The notes under the pieces are model-generated. The model was not told the origin of the DNA and did not search any database. It saw only the letters and a list, made by a program, of their open reading frames with translations. Source: Coix lacryma-jobi var. lacryma-jobi (lineage: Eukaryota; Streptophyta; Magnoliopsida; Poales; Poaceae). From it: 64,000 nucleotides of DNA. Numbering within the stretch: the first letter of the stretch is position 1; every line of letters starts with the position of its first letter. Both the position numbers and the translations under genes were made by a program. Shown here piece after piece: positions 1 through 11,888 of this stretch. The DNA lies in assembly GCA_009763385.1 (NCBI GenBank), contig CM019824.1:178788725-178852724 (forward strand). Direction: 5' to 3'.

Positions 1-398
1 ACCTGGCGCCGCCCTCCTTCTACCTCCTGGCGCAGCGGGCGGGCGGCGTCGTCCCCGTCGAGTTCCGCCGCGTGCCGTGCCAGCGCGCCGGCGGGGTCAG
101 GTTCTACGTGCAGGGCAACTACTACTGGCTCCTGCTCTACGTCATCAACGTCGCCGGCAGCGGCGACGTCTCCGACCTCGCCGTCAAGAGGGCCGGCGAG
201 CCGGACTGCAGCTACGTGCAGGCGTCGCACAACTGGGGCGTCACGTACCAGGTGTTCGCCGCGCTCGGCAACACCAAGGCCCTCGTCGTCAGGATGACCA
301 GCTACAGCTCGCCGCGGAAGACCATCGTCGTCGACGACGCCATCCCCGCATGGTGGTCCACTGGACTCTCCTACCAGGGATCCAACAACTTCTATTGA
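1..398 (+). CDS. Expansin, C-terminal part (5' end outside window)
   Basis: The open frame runs in from the left edge (first full codon at 3) to a TGA at 396-398, about 131 residues. It holds the end of the EG45-like domain (FRRVPC segment) followed by the whole CBM63-type carbohydrate-binding domain (YVQGNYYWLLLYVINVAGSGDV, shortened here to the core YWLLLYVINVAGSGDV, then NWGVTYQV and the AWWSTG end). Expansins loosen grass cell walls non-enzymatically at acidic pH and are secreted; the signal peptide and the catalytic-like His-Asp region lie outside the window. The FRRVPC motif and the GSGDV block fit the alpha-expansin (EXPA) branch better than beta-expansin, though the sequence is divergent. 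No intron is visible in this part. Family call is firm, subfamily is an inference. Confidence 0.85.
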   Translation, partial: LAPPSFYLLAQRAGGVVPVEFRRVPCQRAGGVRFYVQGNYYWLLLYVINVAGSGDVSDLAVKRAGEPDCSYVQASHNWGVTYQVFAALGNTKALVVRMTSYSSPRKTIVVDDAIPAWWSTGLSYQGSNNFY

Positions 399-2055
399 TG
401 ATTATTCTCATATTATTATTCCTTATGTTAATTGGTTCGTCATTCATTCATATATCACACACAGATCGATCGAACGATATGCATGCACGATGATCCTTAT
501 ACATCAAGTTCAGTTGTGTTTTCATTCGCTTCCTGGGGATGCTCTCGACCGCCTCTCGCTTTTATTTTGGTTTCATAGCAGCTAGGATCTATCCATGGTG
601 CTAATTGGTCTGATTCAGTTCGAATTGAGTATGTTTTTTTTTTGTTGTAAAAGGAACAATCTTTTGCCTCGACCAATGTACCTTATGAATACATACCATA
701 TACATATATATATATCCCTGAAATGTGTTTGTTTTCTGATATCATCGTTGCACACACTTGCACTTGATCAGAGCAGCAATTGTTGTAAAATCAACGTGTC
801 CCCCATGCTGGCAGGTTCAGTCGTCGTTAGCACAACGCAGCCGGAGTTCGTGCCAACGACGAAGTTTAATCTTTGAACAAGAAACTTGTTCTCCCTACTT
901 GTAATGATACCAAGTGCTACCAAAGAGAGGGGATAAAAGGGGATACCAGGGTACGGTTCTACGGTCTGTAGAGAGTAAGAGAAAAGTAGCAGTTGGCGAT
1001 CGAAATTGTCTTGCCTTTTCCATTACAGACTTGGGACTATATATCCCTCCCAATCCCAATATAATTTAATTAACCTGAGGTAAACAAGTGTTTATTTCAC
1101 CATGCATGCCTTTTCGCCCTTCTTCAGTTATCTTCAGAGTTTCGACATCAGAGATTCAGACCTCACCATCGGACATTCAGACTTGTCTTCAACCCTGGCA
1201 GCACGGGTGATTGTGATTGTTTTTTTCTTTTTTTCTTTCTGAATTTATAAATGCCCCTAAAGTGACACTATTAGCAAAAATATTTTTATTTTACTTTTTT
1301 AGCTTGCACTTTTTATCGTCTTCTTTTTTTTTTTGAATTCATTCATTTTTCTTCCTATGATTTGGCTGAAGCGATGGTTGTCATATAAGAACAACAAAAA
1401 AATGGAGGGAGTACAGTGAGCCGGAGCTGGACGTCTACGTGCATTCAGCCCATACTCGATCGGGCCGGCCCATGGTCACTATTTCGAATACTGTTGTCAG
1501 CCTGCTGGGCTCCTTTGTCAGCCTGTTGATCTAAGTCCAGGCCCATTATGCACATGCCTATATCTACTCGGCTACTCGTGGTTTACCTGACCGCGTCATG
1601 CATTTTTAATTCTTCCAGGTCCAGGTCGATCCAAACTAAAATTATAGATAAAAGCAACATGACAAATTGCAAAATGCTGGCATTATCTGTATTAACTAAC
1701 ATCACTTGTGCCTTCTTTAACGTTGAAATACAAATAGAGAATTAGAGATTCGATCAAATTGATGATTTATCATATCATATATATATATACACCACCTGCA
1801 CTATATGATTGACCTGCATATATACTAGGGGTATATCATATTGAAATCAGATGAAATAATATTCTTCCTCCTCTTACAACGGTGGTGTCAGGATGAATAA
1901 TCATAGTTCAGGGCTTCAGGTAGCAAATGGTTGCTGTCCTTGTACGTAAAGGTGACAGAGCTTGAGTAAACAACCAGTTTTGTGTACTTAATTAAGAAGA
2001 ATAGGGGAATGACCACTCCTCACCTCCTCTATGGGACATGAAGCATTTCACTCAG
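399..2055. other. Intergenic, no gene recognised
   Basis: AT-rich 3' flank of the expansin and intergenic DNA. Short frames are present but show no recognisable protein or splice structure. A grass-MITE-like end (GGAGGGAGTAC near 1404) is visible without a convincing partner. Confidence 0.6.
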
Positions 2056-2964
2056 GCCCCGTTTGGATCCTTAGCTAGAATTGAAACTTATTTCAGGAAT
2101 CATATTCTTGGCGTTAGAATTTGATTTAATTCAATTTTCTTGTTTGGGATGCACATGGAATTCTTTTCTAAGAGAATCCATTTCAGATGTTGTTTGGATG
2201 ATTAAACATGGATTCTCCAAAGGTAACTCTGTATCTCTACGCACACAATAAACCTTCTCTTACACATAATATCTTTCTCCCTACCTCCCTTCCCCTCTCT
2301 CTCTCTCTAGAATAAGCACGGTCAAATTTCTACAAAGGAAACCCCTTTCTCTATGTATACTCTATATACAGGATAAGCATAATGTCTCTCTACAAAATAC
2401 CTAATACAAAGGTACACATAAAACTTGATCTCTCTTCCTCTAAGGACAAATCTCTATACAACAAATTAAACTAGTGCCTGCTTCGGTATCCTTGTTTATC
2501 TAAACATGTACAAATTGGCGAGCTTTAGGAGGAACTACTGACACAACATAGTGCCTGTATCCATTTTCCTCCTTGTTTCTCTGCAGAAACTGTGAAAATT
2601 ATCCATGACAGAAAGAGGAACAGAGAAGCATCATAACAGGACCATGAAAATTAACCAAGGCTTATAGGTCTAGGAAGGAAGAACAGACAAACTAATGACC
2701 TCACACAAATCTAACAAGGTCCATTTCTTTTTGGGTATAAATCAAGGCTATTGATGAACTGACAAATAGGATCCTAGTGTTCTGAACTAAAGTACTGTAA
2801 TACCATACATGACAAGAAATCTATCTGAGTATCGAATTGGGCTGAATTGAAATCTATGGTTTAGCGAACAAAACATGAGAAACAGTATCTTAGAATCTAA
2901 GTCCAGTTAAGCCCATTTCTATGGAACCATAGCTTAAACAATGAAAAGGAACAGTAAAAATCCA
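2056..2964. other. AT-rich DNA with one possible transposon terminus
   Basis: At 2056 the motif GGCCCCGTTTGGATCC resembles the outer end of grass hAT/PIF-type MITEs, but no matching inverted end was found before the MULE begins at 2975. The MULE may be inserted inside this older element. No gene is seen. Confidence 0.3.
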
Positions 2965-2974
2965 AATAGTTATG

Positions 2975-3203
2975 GGAAAAAGTCTATATTTTACCCTGAC
3001 CTTTGAACCCTGGAATACTTTGGCCCATGACCTTTGAAACCGGATTTCCATCACCACGAACTTGCAAAACAGTTTAATTAGTACCCTGGGCGGTAATGCA
3101 GGGTGGTTTCGTCCTACGTGGTTCCTTGCGTGGCTGCCCTGGCCACCGTGGACGACGGGAGCGGCCCAGGCCCAGCAGTGAGGGTCGTTTTGGGCTCAAA
3201 ATA
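2975..3203 (+). repeat. MULE left terminal inverted repeat
   Basis: The 229-bp arm begins GGAAAAAGTCTATATTTTAC and ends at CTCAAAATA. It is the reverse complement of 7249-7477 with one mismatch. Its inner half is GC-rich, with the likely promoter and 5' leader of the transposase gene following directly. Confidence 0.95.
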
Positions 3204-3611
3204 GGAGACTGTTCCCCTTCCAGTCTCTTCCACTTCCTCTGCCCGCGAACTCCCCTGTCCTCATCCTCGTCGGCGTCTCCGGCGAAACGGGCGGCGCGTT
3301 GATGATCGGAAGCAGGGCACGTTGAAGGACAGCTGCACGTCGGCCAGGTCAGCACCCTTTATTCTTATGCCGAACTTGATTTCTCCTTTTGCGCCGTGTT
3401 AGATTGCTTAGCTGTGGAGTTTGATGTGCGGCGGTGATTTGGGTGTAATGTCGTCGGATTCGTCTTTTTTGGCGTGTCGGATGAGCATGGTTGAACCATC
3501 ATTACCTATTGTTATCATTATGTATGCTGTGATTTGTGGCTAGGGATTGCTAAAAATCGGTTCTTGGTGTGGTTTTGGAGGTCTGATGCATAGTATATCG
3601 ATGATTGCAGG

Positions 3612-6600
3612 ATGGATAAGGATGTGTGTATCAAGTTTCACTATGCCGGTAGTTTCAAGATGGTGGAAAGTAATCGGTACTATGTTGGTGGAGACATAGT
3701 GGAGTGCTGGATTGATTTAGACAAGCTGTCATATTTTGAGATCAAAGGGCACCTTGCTGATTACTATAACCCACCTAGTTTGCTGAGATTTTTCTGGGTG
3801 AAACCTGGCAAGACAGAAGTTGATGGCCTAGTATTGTTGGTTGATGACAATTCTTGCCAGGCCATGTATGCAGAGCACAGTAATGGAGAAGTTGTTGACA
3901 TGTATGTTGAGGAAGTGGGTATGGAGCTCAATTCAGATGGACAGGATATTTGGGTGGATGGTGAGGATGATGGAGCAGAGCAAGGTCATGATGATGAAGC
4001 ACAGCAAGGTGTTGAGCATGAAGAACTGCATGCTGAAATTCTTAAGAGCCCAATGGTGAATGACAATGATTTCCTATCTTACATGGCATTCTACAAGTCA
4101 CCATCAAAGGAAGCTGCTAAAGGGAAGCATGTTGCAAAGTCAGAGGATTCACAAGAGTCTGAGCATGCATCTGATGAGGAAGCTGATGAGGAAGATTATT
4201 TGAATGTCCTGCAAGCACATGTGGATTCTGATGACTCATATGATGAAGATTACATGCAGCCATCAGAGGATGATAGCTCTACAGAAGATGAGGAAGCAAT
4301 TGAACTTAGGAACTATGCAAGGCAAATTAAGAGAGACATTAAAGCAAAGAAGTTAGGCATGCATGGCAGTGCTTTTGTGGACATTAGGGCAGAGGACTTA
4401 GTTGATGAAGTACCAAATTTTGATGATCCTGGCTGTCCCTTCCTAGACTCTAGTGATGAGTATTCCTATGAGGAAAACAGTGATGGAGAAACAGAAAGAT
4501 GGAAGTCATTGGAGAATAAGTTTGACAGTAAGGCTGACGTTCCAGTGTTTGCTCTTGGCATGGCATTCAGAGACTCCAGGCAATTCAAGAAGGCCCTTGT
4601 CAAATATGGACTGAAAACACATAGGTCTCTAAAATTTCCCAAAAATGAGAAGGACAAGCTTAAGGCTATATGTGATTGGCCAACTTGCAATTGGATGATA
4701 TATGGATCAAAGAATAGCACATCAAGGTGGTTCAAGGTATGCACTTTTGTAGATGACCACACATGCCCACCTAGGAGAGACAACAAGCTAGTCACTTTTA
4801 CTGTCATTGCTAAGTACTATTTCAACCAGATTAGGGACAACCCCACATGGAGTATTGGGCTCATGAAGGCTGCATGTCTTAGAGACTTGTTTGCAGATGT
4901 CTCAAACTCAAAGTGCAAGAGGGCTAAGTCTATAGTGCAGAAGAAAGCTCTGGATGCTATGAAAGGGGAGTATAGCAGGGTTTATGACTACCAAGAGGAG
5001 CTACTTAGGTCCAATCCTGGGAGCACAGTTGTTGTGTGTCTTGATCCTGACATTGTGGACCAACCAGTGTTTGAGAGATTCTATGTTTGCTTTGATGCTC
5101 TGAAGAAAGGATTGCTTGGAGGGTGCAGGAAGGTTATTGGGTTGGATGGTTGTTGGTTTAAAGGGGCTCACAATGGAAACTTGCTTTGTGCCATAGGTAG
5201 GGATGCCAACAATCAGATGTATCCTGTGGCATGGGCAGCTGTCCCAATAGAAAACTATGACACATGGTACTGGTTCTTGGGATTGCTTCAGAAAGACCTC
5301 AGCATTTGTAATGGAGGACAGCAGTGGGTTATCATTTCAGACCAACAAAAGGTGAACATGCAGCTACCTGGTTCTATTTTGCAGTCAATTAACATTAATG
5401 CTAACTGGTTCTATTTTGCAGGGTCTTCTAAAGGCAGTCAAAGAATTGATCCCAAATGCTGAACACAGGATGTGTGCCAGGCACATTTATGCCAATTGGA
5501 GGAAAAAATACACTGACAAGAAACTACAAAAAAAATGGTGGAGATGTGCAAAGGCACCATGCAGGACTCTGTTCAACTTGTACAGGGCTTACTTAGCTCA
5601 GGACACCCCAGATGGTGCAAAAGACATGATGAACACATCACCAGAGCATTGGAGTATAGCTTACTTTAGGGTAGGCAGCAATTGTGACTCTGTTGACAAC
5701 AACATTTGTGAAGCTTTCAACCACAGTATCATGGAAGCTAGGTTCTATCCAGTGATTTCCATGTGTGAAGCCATCAGAAAGAAGCTCATGGTTAGGATTC
5801 AGGAAAACAGGGCGAGAGCAGACAAATGGAATGGACACATATGTCCAAACATTTTCAAGAAGCTAAAAATCAACATTCACCTTTCAGGTACATGCAATGT
5901 CCTTTGGAATGGAGAGGATGGGTTTGAAGTTCAGGAAAAAGAAGACAGGAAGTACATAGTCAAGTTGAACAAAAGAGAATGCACTTGTGGTTATTGGCAA
6001 CTTTCAGGTCTGCCCTGTTGCCATGCTATTGCCTGCATCTACAAGAGTTGTCAGAAGCTTGATGATCACATTGCTCCATGTTTCACCAAGGAAGCTTACA
6101 CGAAGACATATCAGCATGTCCTACAACCTGTAGAGGGTCCTGGCAATTGGCCCATTTCAAATATGCCTAGGCCATTAGCACCAGCATATGTCAAGATGCC
6201 AGGAAGGCCTAAGACCCAAAGGAGGAGAGAGCAAGGAGAAGAACCTAAAGGAACAAAGGTGAGCAGGGTTGGGATTCAGATGAGATGCACTTGTTGTGGG
6301 AAGACAGGACACAATTCAAGGAAATGTCCCAAGAACAAAGAGGTTGGCTCAAAAAGAAATGCTCCCATCAGAAGGGAGAAGAATAAGAAGAGAAAGCATG
6401 CAGAGGCTAGTGCTAGGACCAATGTCCGGGAAAGAAACACAAAGAGGGTGAGCAGAACTACTTTTACATGTGCTTTGATCTTCTAATAATTGTGCTTTGA
6501 ACTTCTAATACTTGTGTTGTCCACAAAATGTGCAGGCAAAGGTGTCTGCTTCTCAGCCTACTACAAGGCAAACTAGGGGCAGCCAGCCTCCACCATCTGC

Positions 6601-6826
6601 TTCTCAGCCTACTCCACACCAAGCAAGTGGCAGTCAAGCTCCAAGGGGTTCCTCTCAGCCTGGTCCAAGCCAAAGTAGTGCCAGGCAAGCTCCAAGACAG
6701 GAAAGAGTTAGGCCACCAAGTACTAGAGCTAGGGCACCAAGTGCAAGAGCAATGGAAGCAGGTCAAGGTAGCAACCAATCTACAAGGAGGGGTGGACTAG
6801 GCTGGCTCTTATTTGGCAACAGGTGA
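3612..6826 (+). CDS. MULE transposase (MuDR-type, DDE, SWIM and CCHC zinc fingers)
   Basis: Three coding exons, 3612-5351, 5422-6447 and 6536-6826, join in phase to about 1018 residues. A 5' UTR intron (about 3348-3610) probably ends one base before the ATG. Domains in order: an N-terminal PB1-like beta domain (about 1-110); a long Asp/Glu-rich linker (about 115-290); a MuDR N-terminal region (about 310-450); the MULE transposase core with D512 (GLDGCWFKG), D577 (ISDQQKG) and E677 (NICEAF) as the probable DDE triad; a SWIM zinc finger CxCx(n)CxH (about 767-783); a CCHC knuckle (CTCCGKTGH, about 869-882); and a basic, Ser/Gln/Pro-rich tail. It would bind the inverted repeats and cut and paste the element in the nucleus. 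Intron 1 is flanked by a duplicated acceptor sequence. Family certain; exon ends are read by eye from GT-AG and phase. Confidence 0.93.
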
Positions 6827-7140
6827 TGGTTTCCTGTGATATGCTTTTGGACACATTTTGGAAGACTTTTCTGTGTAGTTTGCCCACAGTGGCTTCTTTA
6901 GCTTACAAATGTGACAATGGCTGTGTAAAATAGGAAGTGGTGCCTGGAACTTGTAATGCATCTATGGTTTATGCCAACTGGAACCTGTAATGCACCTATG
7001 GTTTATGTAATGCTGAAAAAGCTGAAAATGTTGTCAATCTGTCATGTGAATCTGTTTGAAACACAGATAACTGCACAAACACATATGGGTCATGTATGGC
7101 ACTGGTTTATGGATGGTTTATGTGCCTCAAACATATATAT

Positions 7141-7216
7141 TGATCTATGCAAAGTTATTTGTTGATCCATGCAAAGTTATTTGTTGATCTATGCAAAGTT
7201 ATTTGTTCATCTATGC
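7141..7216 (+). repeat. 22-bp tandem repeat, 3.4 copies
   Basis: The unit TGATCTATGCAAAGTTATTTG plus T recurs at 7141, 7163 and 7185, with a partial fourth copy. It lies just inside the right MULE inverted repeat, 3' of the transposase stop codon, so it may be a subterminal binding array or 3' UTR repeat. Confidence 0.85.
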
Positions 7217-7248
7217 CGGGATAGAGACGGGAAACGAGACGGGAGGCA

Positions 7249-7477
7249 TATTTTGAGCCCAAAACGACCCTCACTGTTGGGCCTGGGCCGCTCCCGTCGT
7301 CCACGGTGGCCAGGGCAGCCACGCAAGGAACCACGTAGGACGAAACCACCCTGCATTACCGCCCAGGGTACTAATTAAACTGTTTTGCAAGTTCGTGGTG
7401 ATGGAAATCCGGTTTCAAAGGTCATGGGCCAAAGTATTCCAGGGTTCAAAGGTCAGGGTAAAATATAGACTTTTTCC
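7249..7477 (-). repeat. MULE right terminal inverted repeat
   Basis: Reverse complement of 2975-3203 over 229 bp with one substitution. The 10-bp target duplication follows immediately at 7478-7487. Confidence 0.95.
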
Positions 7478-7487
7478 AATAGTTATG

Positions 7488-10400
7488 TTGTTGTTTTGAA
7501 AAAAATCTAGTGTTCAAGGGTCTGGTAAAAACTCAAGTTCTGAAGCACCTAAACTTTGCTGAAATGTATAAAACATGAGAGACAGTTGTCAAGTTATGAT
7601 CGCAAATCCAAATTATGATCAATATGTATAATGAGAGACAGTTGTCAAATGAAAGACTGCTTCAAAATGGATCATAGAAAATGTGATCACACATTCAACA
7701 CAGTTCAAATCATGGAAAATCCTCACATTTACTCAATGAGACTAGATAAACTAAAAATTTGAACAGTATATAAACTGAATTGACTCCACAATCAGACCAG
7801 ATAAACTGAACAATACATTAGTTACTGAATGAATGCCTGAAAAAAAAGTTATTGAATGGCTGAAACAATATATTAGTTACTGAATGGCTGAAAAAAGGCC
7901 ATTGCAACCAACAGTTCAAGCGTAGGAAAAGAAGGGCTGTATTATATTAATTACATCCATATAGTAACTTGACACATGAACAGTTGAAACTAAAATGAAC
8001 CATGGTGACGAGGCCAGTCCATCAGGCACGATAAGATTAGGCACTTGGAGCTAATTATGGAGCAGTGTTCTGATTTGGTTTCAGATACACATGCATGCAT
8101 GGGATCATCAAATGCAGTGCAGTACGACATTAATATAAGTACTGAATCTAATAACCTATTGCAAAAATGTGTGGCGACTAGTCTCCAAAGGCAATAAGGG
8201 CCTGCACCTAGATAGCTAGACAATCTCCTGGCCAAGGAACTTGCATGCCCATTTGGTTTTTCTTTTGTTTATTTATTTTTCCACAAATAGTTGGTGTGCT
8301 TTGATTAATTATGGAGCAACCTGCAGCTAATTGGAATCCGGGCCTGAACGAACTTTGTTTGACTAATGACCTGACCATCAGGGGCAAATGGCGCTCAACT
8401 AGTACGTAGAGCCTGACATACACTGTCTTTCCATTGGTGACATCATGAACCAGGCTGGCCAGTGGCATTATGTTCTCATATAATATATTGCAACTGTACA
8501 TGTGCCCATTTTTATTTGTTACATCACTCCGTCACTCCTCATCTTTCTGAGACTGAAAGATTGTTTACTCCCAGTTGCAATAACAATGGCTGTTATAGGA
8601 GGCCGACAAGCCCCCCACCACACAGCACATACCGAAATTTTAGTTCAGTTCATTTAATATCTGCTGCTCTTGAAAATATATATACAGATTGATAATAGTA
8701 CTAGCAGATAGTTCCCTTTGCAGTGTTTAATTTTGAAATCTGCTGCCCTAGCATCAGTTTATGCATGAACCCTTTGACCGGTCGGCGTTCGATTTAGTAG
8801 CAGGCAAGAGCCAACACAGATTTTAGCGATGTGGATATATCTATCAATACATATAGTATGTTTATCGCTAGAAAAGTTTGCAAGTTTCAGACAAGCTGAT
8901 GATGTGTCCATGTCAAAGCAGTTTCATATTCATCCGGGACCTGAGAGAATTTCTTTTGCATATATTCATCAGACAGACTTGCCTAGCTAGCAGCTGTTTG
9001 ACTGTTCTTCGCCATACCAATGCAATAATTACTCTGTTATTTAGGCTGGATCACAGCTTGCTTGCTAAATACGCGCTTTGTCGATAAACCTCTCACGTTT
9101 GCTCGATGCTCTCAATATATAATTGCAGTATATATAAGCCTAGGTAAGCTGGAGCAAATGATACTCTAAGACTTGCAGGAACTTTTGGGTGCATGTACAG
9201 TAAGCTGGAGCAAATGATACTCTAAGCCTAGGTAAGCTGGAGTATGTGTATATCCAGCTTGATGCAGCTCATCTAAACCTAATCAGTTCATCATTGTTAA
9301 TATCTCCCTGAACTCTAAGTATCTGCCATGTTGTCTTTTTTTTAGAAGAGCAAAATGCCTGACGGACATGGCATCATCTCCTGTTGTGCTACTATATATA
9401 TATCGAGTACATACATTATTACATACTTAGCTGATAGCTCTCTCACCTCATGCACCCAGTACTTGCAAGTACAAAAAATCCTAGCGAAGACTTTTCAAAC
9501 AATGCGACAAAGCAATGAGTTGACTTTGTTAATGAACTGGCGGGCGTGGTCAAGAGTTTACTAAGAACAATTATGTAGGTTTTGCAAAATGGGGGCAGCA
9601 CAGGAGAACACCATGCATGATTGGCTTATGCCTGCTAATGGAAATTATCTTCTAGTACGAATAAACACCGGTCGTCGCGCGCATCATCGTTGCATTGCTA
9701 ACAACAACTACTCTCTAATCCCAGGCCTCCGATCCTCTCTGCATTAACTAGCAGATCAGATGACCTGTTCTTCCTTCCTGATGCATGGACATATATAAGC
9801 TAGCCATTGGACGACGATCTAGTCGTTTTTGACAAAGTAACAACTGATCTACCCGACCGAGACTATGCGCGTTGATTTCACATTGACAGCGAGCTGAGCT
9901 AGGTGAAGAGTAATTACCGGTTATTACTGCAAGAGCAAGGTATGTAGCTCTACATATATATATATATATATATATGTATGTATAGCTGTGTCATTCGATT
10001 CGACCCAGAATCGAAGGAAGATGAGGGTTGAGGCAGTGACCAGGAATTAACTCATGGTTTCACATTTGTTTTTCCTACCATGTTACGCATGGGAAATGAT
10101 GAAAGCACACACACAGTAGTACGTAGTCGTTTTTCTTCGTTCCAGATTTCATTGCTTCGAATGACGTATATATATATAATAATCAATCTCGTATATAAAC
10201 CGCGGTGAAGAAATATTCCTATAATCTAATCTTGTACAGGTGGGATTGAACAGGTACAACGAAGTTACAAAGCAAATAAGCAATATATAGGTAGAACACT
10301 GTAGAAGATATTTACGTATATGTAGCAGAAGAAATCTAAGAACGAAGCTCGATCATGTACATGCTGCAGATGGTTCCAATAAGATTTTAATTTGCATTGA

Positions 10401-10950
10401 AGATACATTTTTATTTTCAGAGATATTTTTTTCTCGAATACGCAAGAGCTAGCAAGTTTAAAATACAAGAGAGACCATACCCGGCCCAATAGTTACTACA
10501 AAGAGATTACATTTTAACTATGACAATCTTTTTGACATTTCCAGAGATAATAGCTAGGAAGAGCAAACTTTTCAACTACATACCATTATATATATATGGC
10601 CGGGCTCTATATCATATTATGAATTACTAGCTATAAATAAATACATCATATGTACATGTACAGTACGTACGTACTATATATGCAAGCTACCTATAAAGTG
10701 CAGCTATAATTAAATAAATAAATTACTATCTACTAGACAATCGAACGATTGGATAATAAATATATCATCGATCAGTAAACAACGAACAAGGTCCGTACGG
10801 TCAACGCAGCGTAGGTGATCCAGTCCGGTCCATGCAGGCCATTGGATCCAAAGCACCAACGGATTCGGATTGCTGCTTGCCAACCGGCATGCAGAAAAGT
10901 CAGAGATCCTAGGTCCAATCCAAATGGCACTGCACCTGAACGCTAGCTTT
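7488..10950. other. Intergenic, no gene recognised
   Basis: AT-rich, with only short unsupported frames. It contains a dispersed 26-bp direct repeat (9145-9170 and 9201-9226) and an AT/TATG microsatellite near 9953-9982. The last kilobase is the upstream region of the B3 gene. Confidence 0.6.
9145..9226 (+). repeat. 26-bp direct repeat with 30-bp spacer
   Basis: TAAGCTGGAGCAAATGATAC followed by TCTAAG occurs identically at 9145-9170 and 9201-9226. The adjacent AGCCTAGG is also shared but in rearranged order, suggesting a small duplication. No function is inferred. Confidence 0.8.
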
Positions 10951-10960
10951 CCCTGCTTGC

Positions 10961-10968
10961 CTATAAAT
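10961..10968 (+). promoter_or_regulatory. TATA box of the B3 gene
   Basis: CTATAAAT lies 117 bp before the ATG of the B3 gene. A start site about 30 bp downstream would give a leader of roughly 90 bases. The position is typical, but the call rests on the motif alone. Confidence 0.55.
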
Positions 10969-11084
10969 TCAGACGGAAACAGCGCCGGATTATTCATCAA
11001 CTAGCTATATAGCAGTCGCAGATCGATACACATATATAGCTGGATCGTCGATCCAGTGCACTGCTGCAGCATCGATCGCTCCAG

Positions 11085-11888
11085 ATGGCCCTGACGCTCG
11101 CGCTGGAGCTGAAGTCGTCGGTGGCGGCGGGCGGTGGCGGTGGAGGAGGAATCGGCGACGTCGACCACAGCCACAGCCAGAGCCAGAGCCAGAGCAGCAG
11201 CAGGCGCGAGCGCATGTTCGAGAAGGTGGTGACGCCGAGCGACGTGGGGAAGCTGAACCGGCTGGTGGTGCCGAAGCAGTTCGCGGAGCGGCACCTGCCG
11301 CTGCGCGGCGCGGCGGCCCGGTCGCGGGGCACGGTGCTGTGCTTCCACGACGCGCGCGGCGGCGAAGACCCGCCCGCGGCGTGGCGGTTCCGCTACTCCT
11401 ACTGGAGCAGCAGCCAGAGCTACGTGATGACCAAGGGCTGGAACCGCTACGTCCGCGACAAGCGCCTCGCCGCCGGGGACACCGTCACCTTCTGCCGCGA
11501 CGGCGCGAGGCTCTTCATCGACTGCCGCAGGCGGCAGAGTAGTGGTCGTACATCCGGGGACCAGGGAGCGGTGCCGGTGCCGCCTGCGGTCGTCGTCCCG
11601 GCGGCGATGATCGCCGCCGCCGTGCCGGTGCCGCCGACGACACTACGGCACCACCACCACCAGCAGCAGCAGGCGCAGGGCGGCATGATCGTCTTCTCCG
11701 GCCAGCACCAGCACCAGCACGACAACCACCAGCAACAGCAACCTGCGGTCGTGGAAGAAGAAGAAGAAGCTGCAGAAGAAGAGGAGGAGGAGGCGCGGCG
11801 GCAGCGCGGGCGGTGGCTCCGGCTGTTCGGCGTCGACCTGCTGGAGCTTCGTACGGAGCCACCGGTGCTGCTTGATCTGCAGCTCTGA
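11085..11888 (+). CDS. B3-domain transcription factor, NGATHA/RAV type, with RLFGV motif
   Basis: Single-exon frame of 267 residues. The start was chosen as the first ATG, about 117 bp after a TATA box, and gives an acceptable N-terminus. After a Gly- and Ser/Gln-rich leader, the B3 DNA-binding domain spans about residues 42-145 (MFEKVVTPSDVGKLNRLVVP, then WRFRYSYWSSSQSYVMTKGW and the VTFCR...RLFIDCRR end). There is no AP2 domain, which separates it from true RAVs. The C-terminal half is low complexity (His/Gln tracts, Glu run). RLFGV at about residues 246-250 is the B3-repression-domain motif that recruits TOPLESS-type corepressors, so the protein is probably a nuclear repressor. In Arabidopsis the NGA/NGAL genes control lateral organ and style growth; the role here is inferred by family. 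Confidence 0.92.
   Translation: MALTLALELKSSVAAGGGGGGGIGDVDHSHSQSQSQSSSRRERMFEKVVTPSDVGKLNRLVVPKQFAERHLPLRGAAARSRGTVLCFHDARGGEDPPAAWRFRYSYWSSSQSYVMTKGWNRYVRDKRLAAGDTVTFCRDGARLFIDCRRRQSSGRTSGDQGAVPVPPAVVVPAAMIAAAVPVPPTTLRHHHHQQQQAQGGMIVFSGQHQHQHDNHQQQQPAVVEEEEEAAEEEEEEARRQRGRWLRLFGVDLLELRTEPPVLLDLQL

Larger units (their letters stand above)
2975..7477 (+). mobile_element. Complete Mutator-like element (MULE), 4,503 bp
   Basis: Both ends are 229-bp terminal inverted repeats (2975-3203 and 7249-7477) that align without gaps and differ at a single base (CCCAGCAGT versus CCCAACAGT). The element is flanked by a perfect 10-bp target site duplication AATAGTTATG at 2965-2974 and 7478-7487; MULEs usually make 8-11 bp duplications. 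Inside is one transposase gene with intact frames. Near-identity of the arms indicates a recent insertion, and the gene looks capable of making full-length protein, so the element may be autonomous. Confidence 0.95.

Noticed and set aside
3074..3355. Frames across the MULE inverted repeats
   Set aside because: The same frame recurs in both arms because they are inverted copies; it is not a gene.
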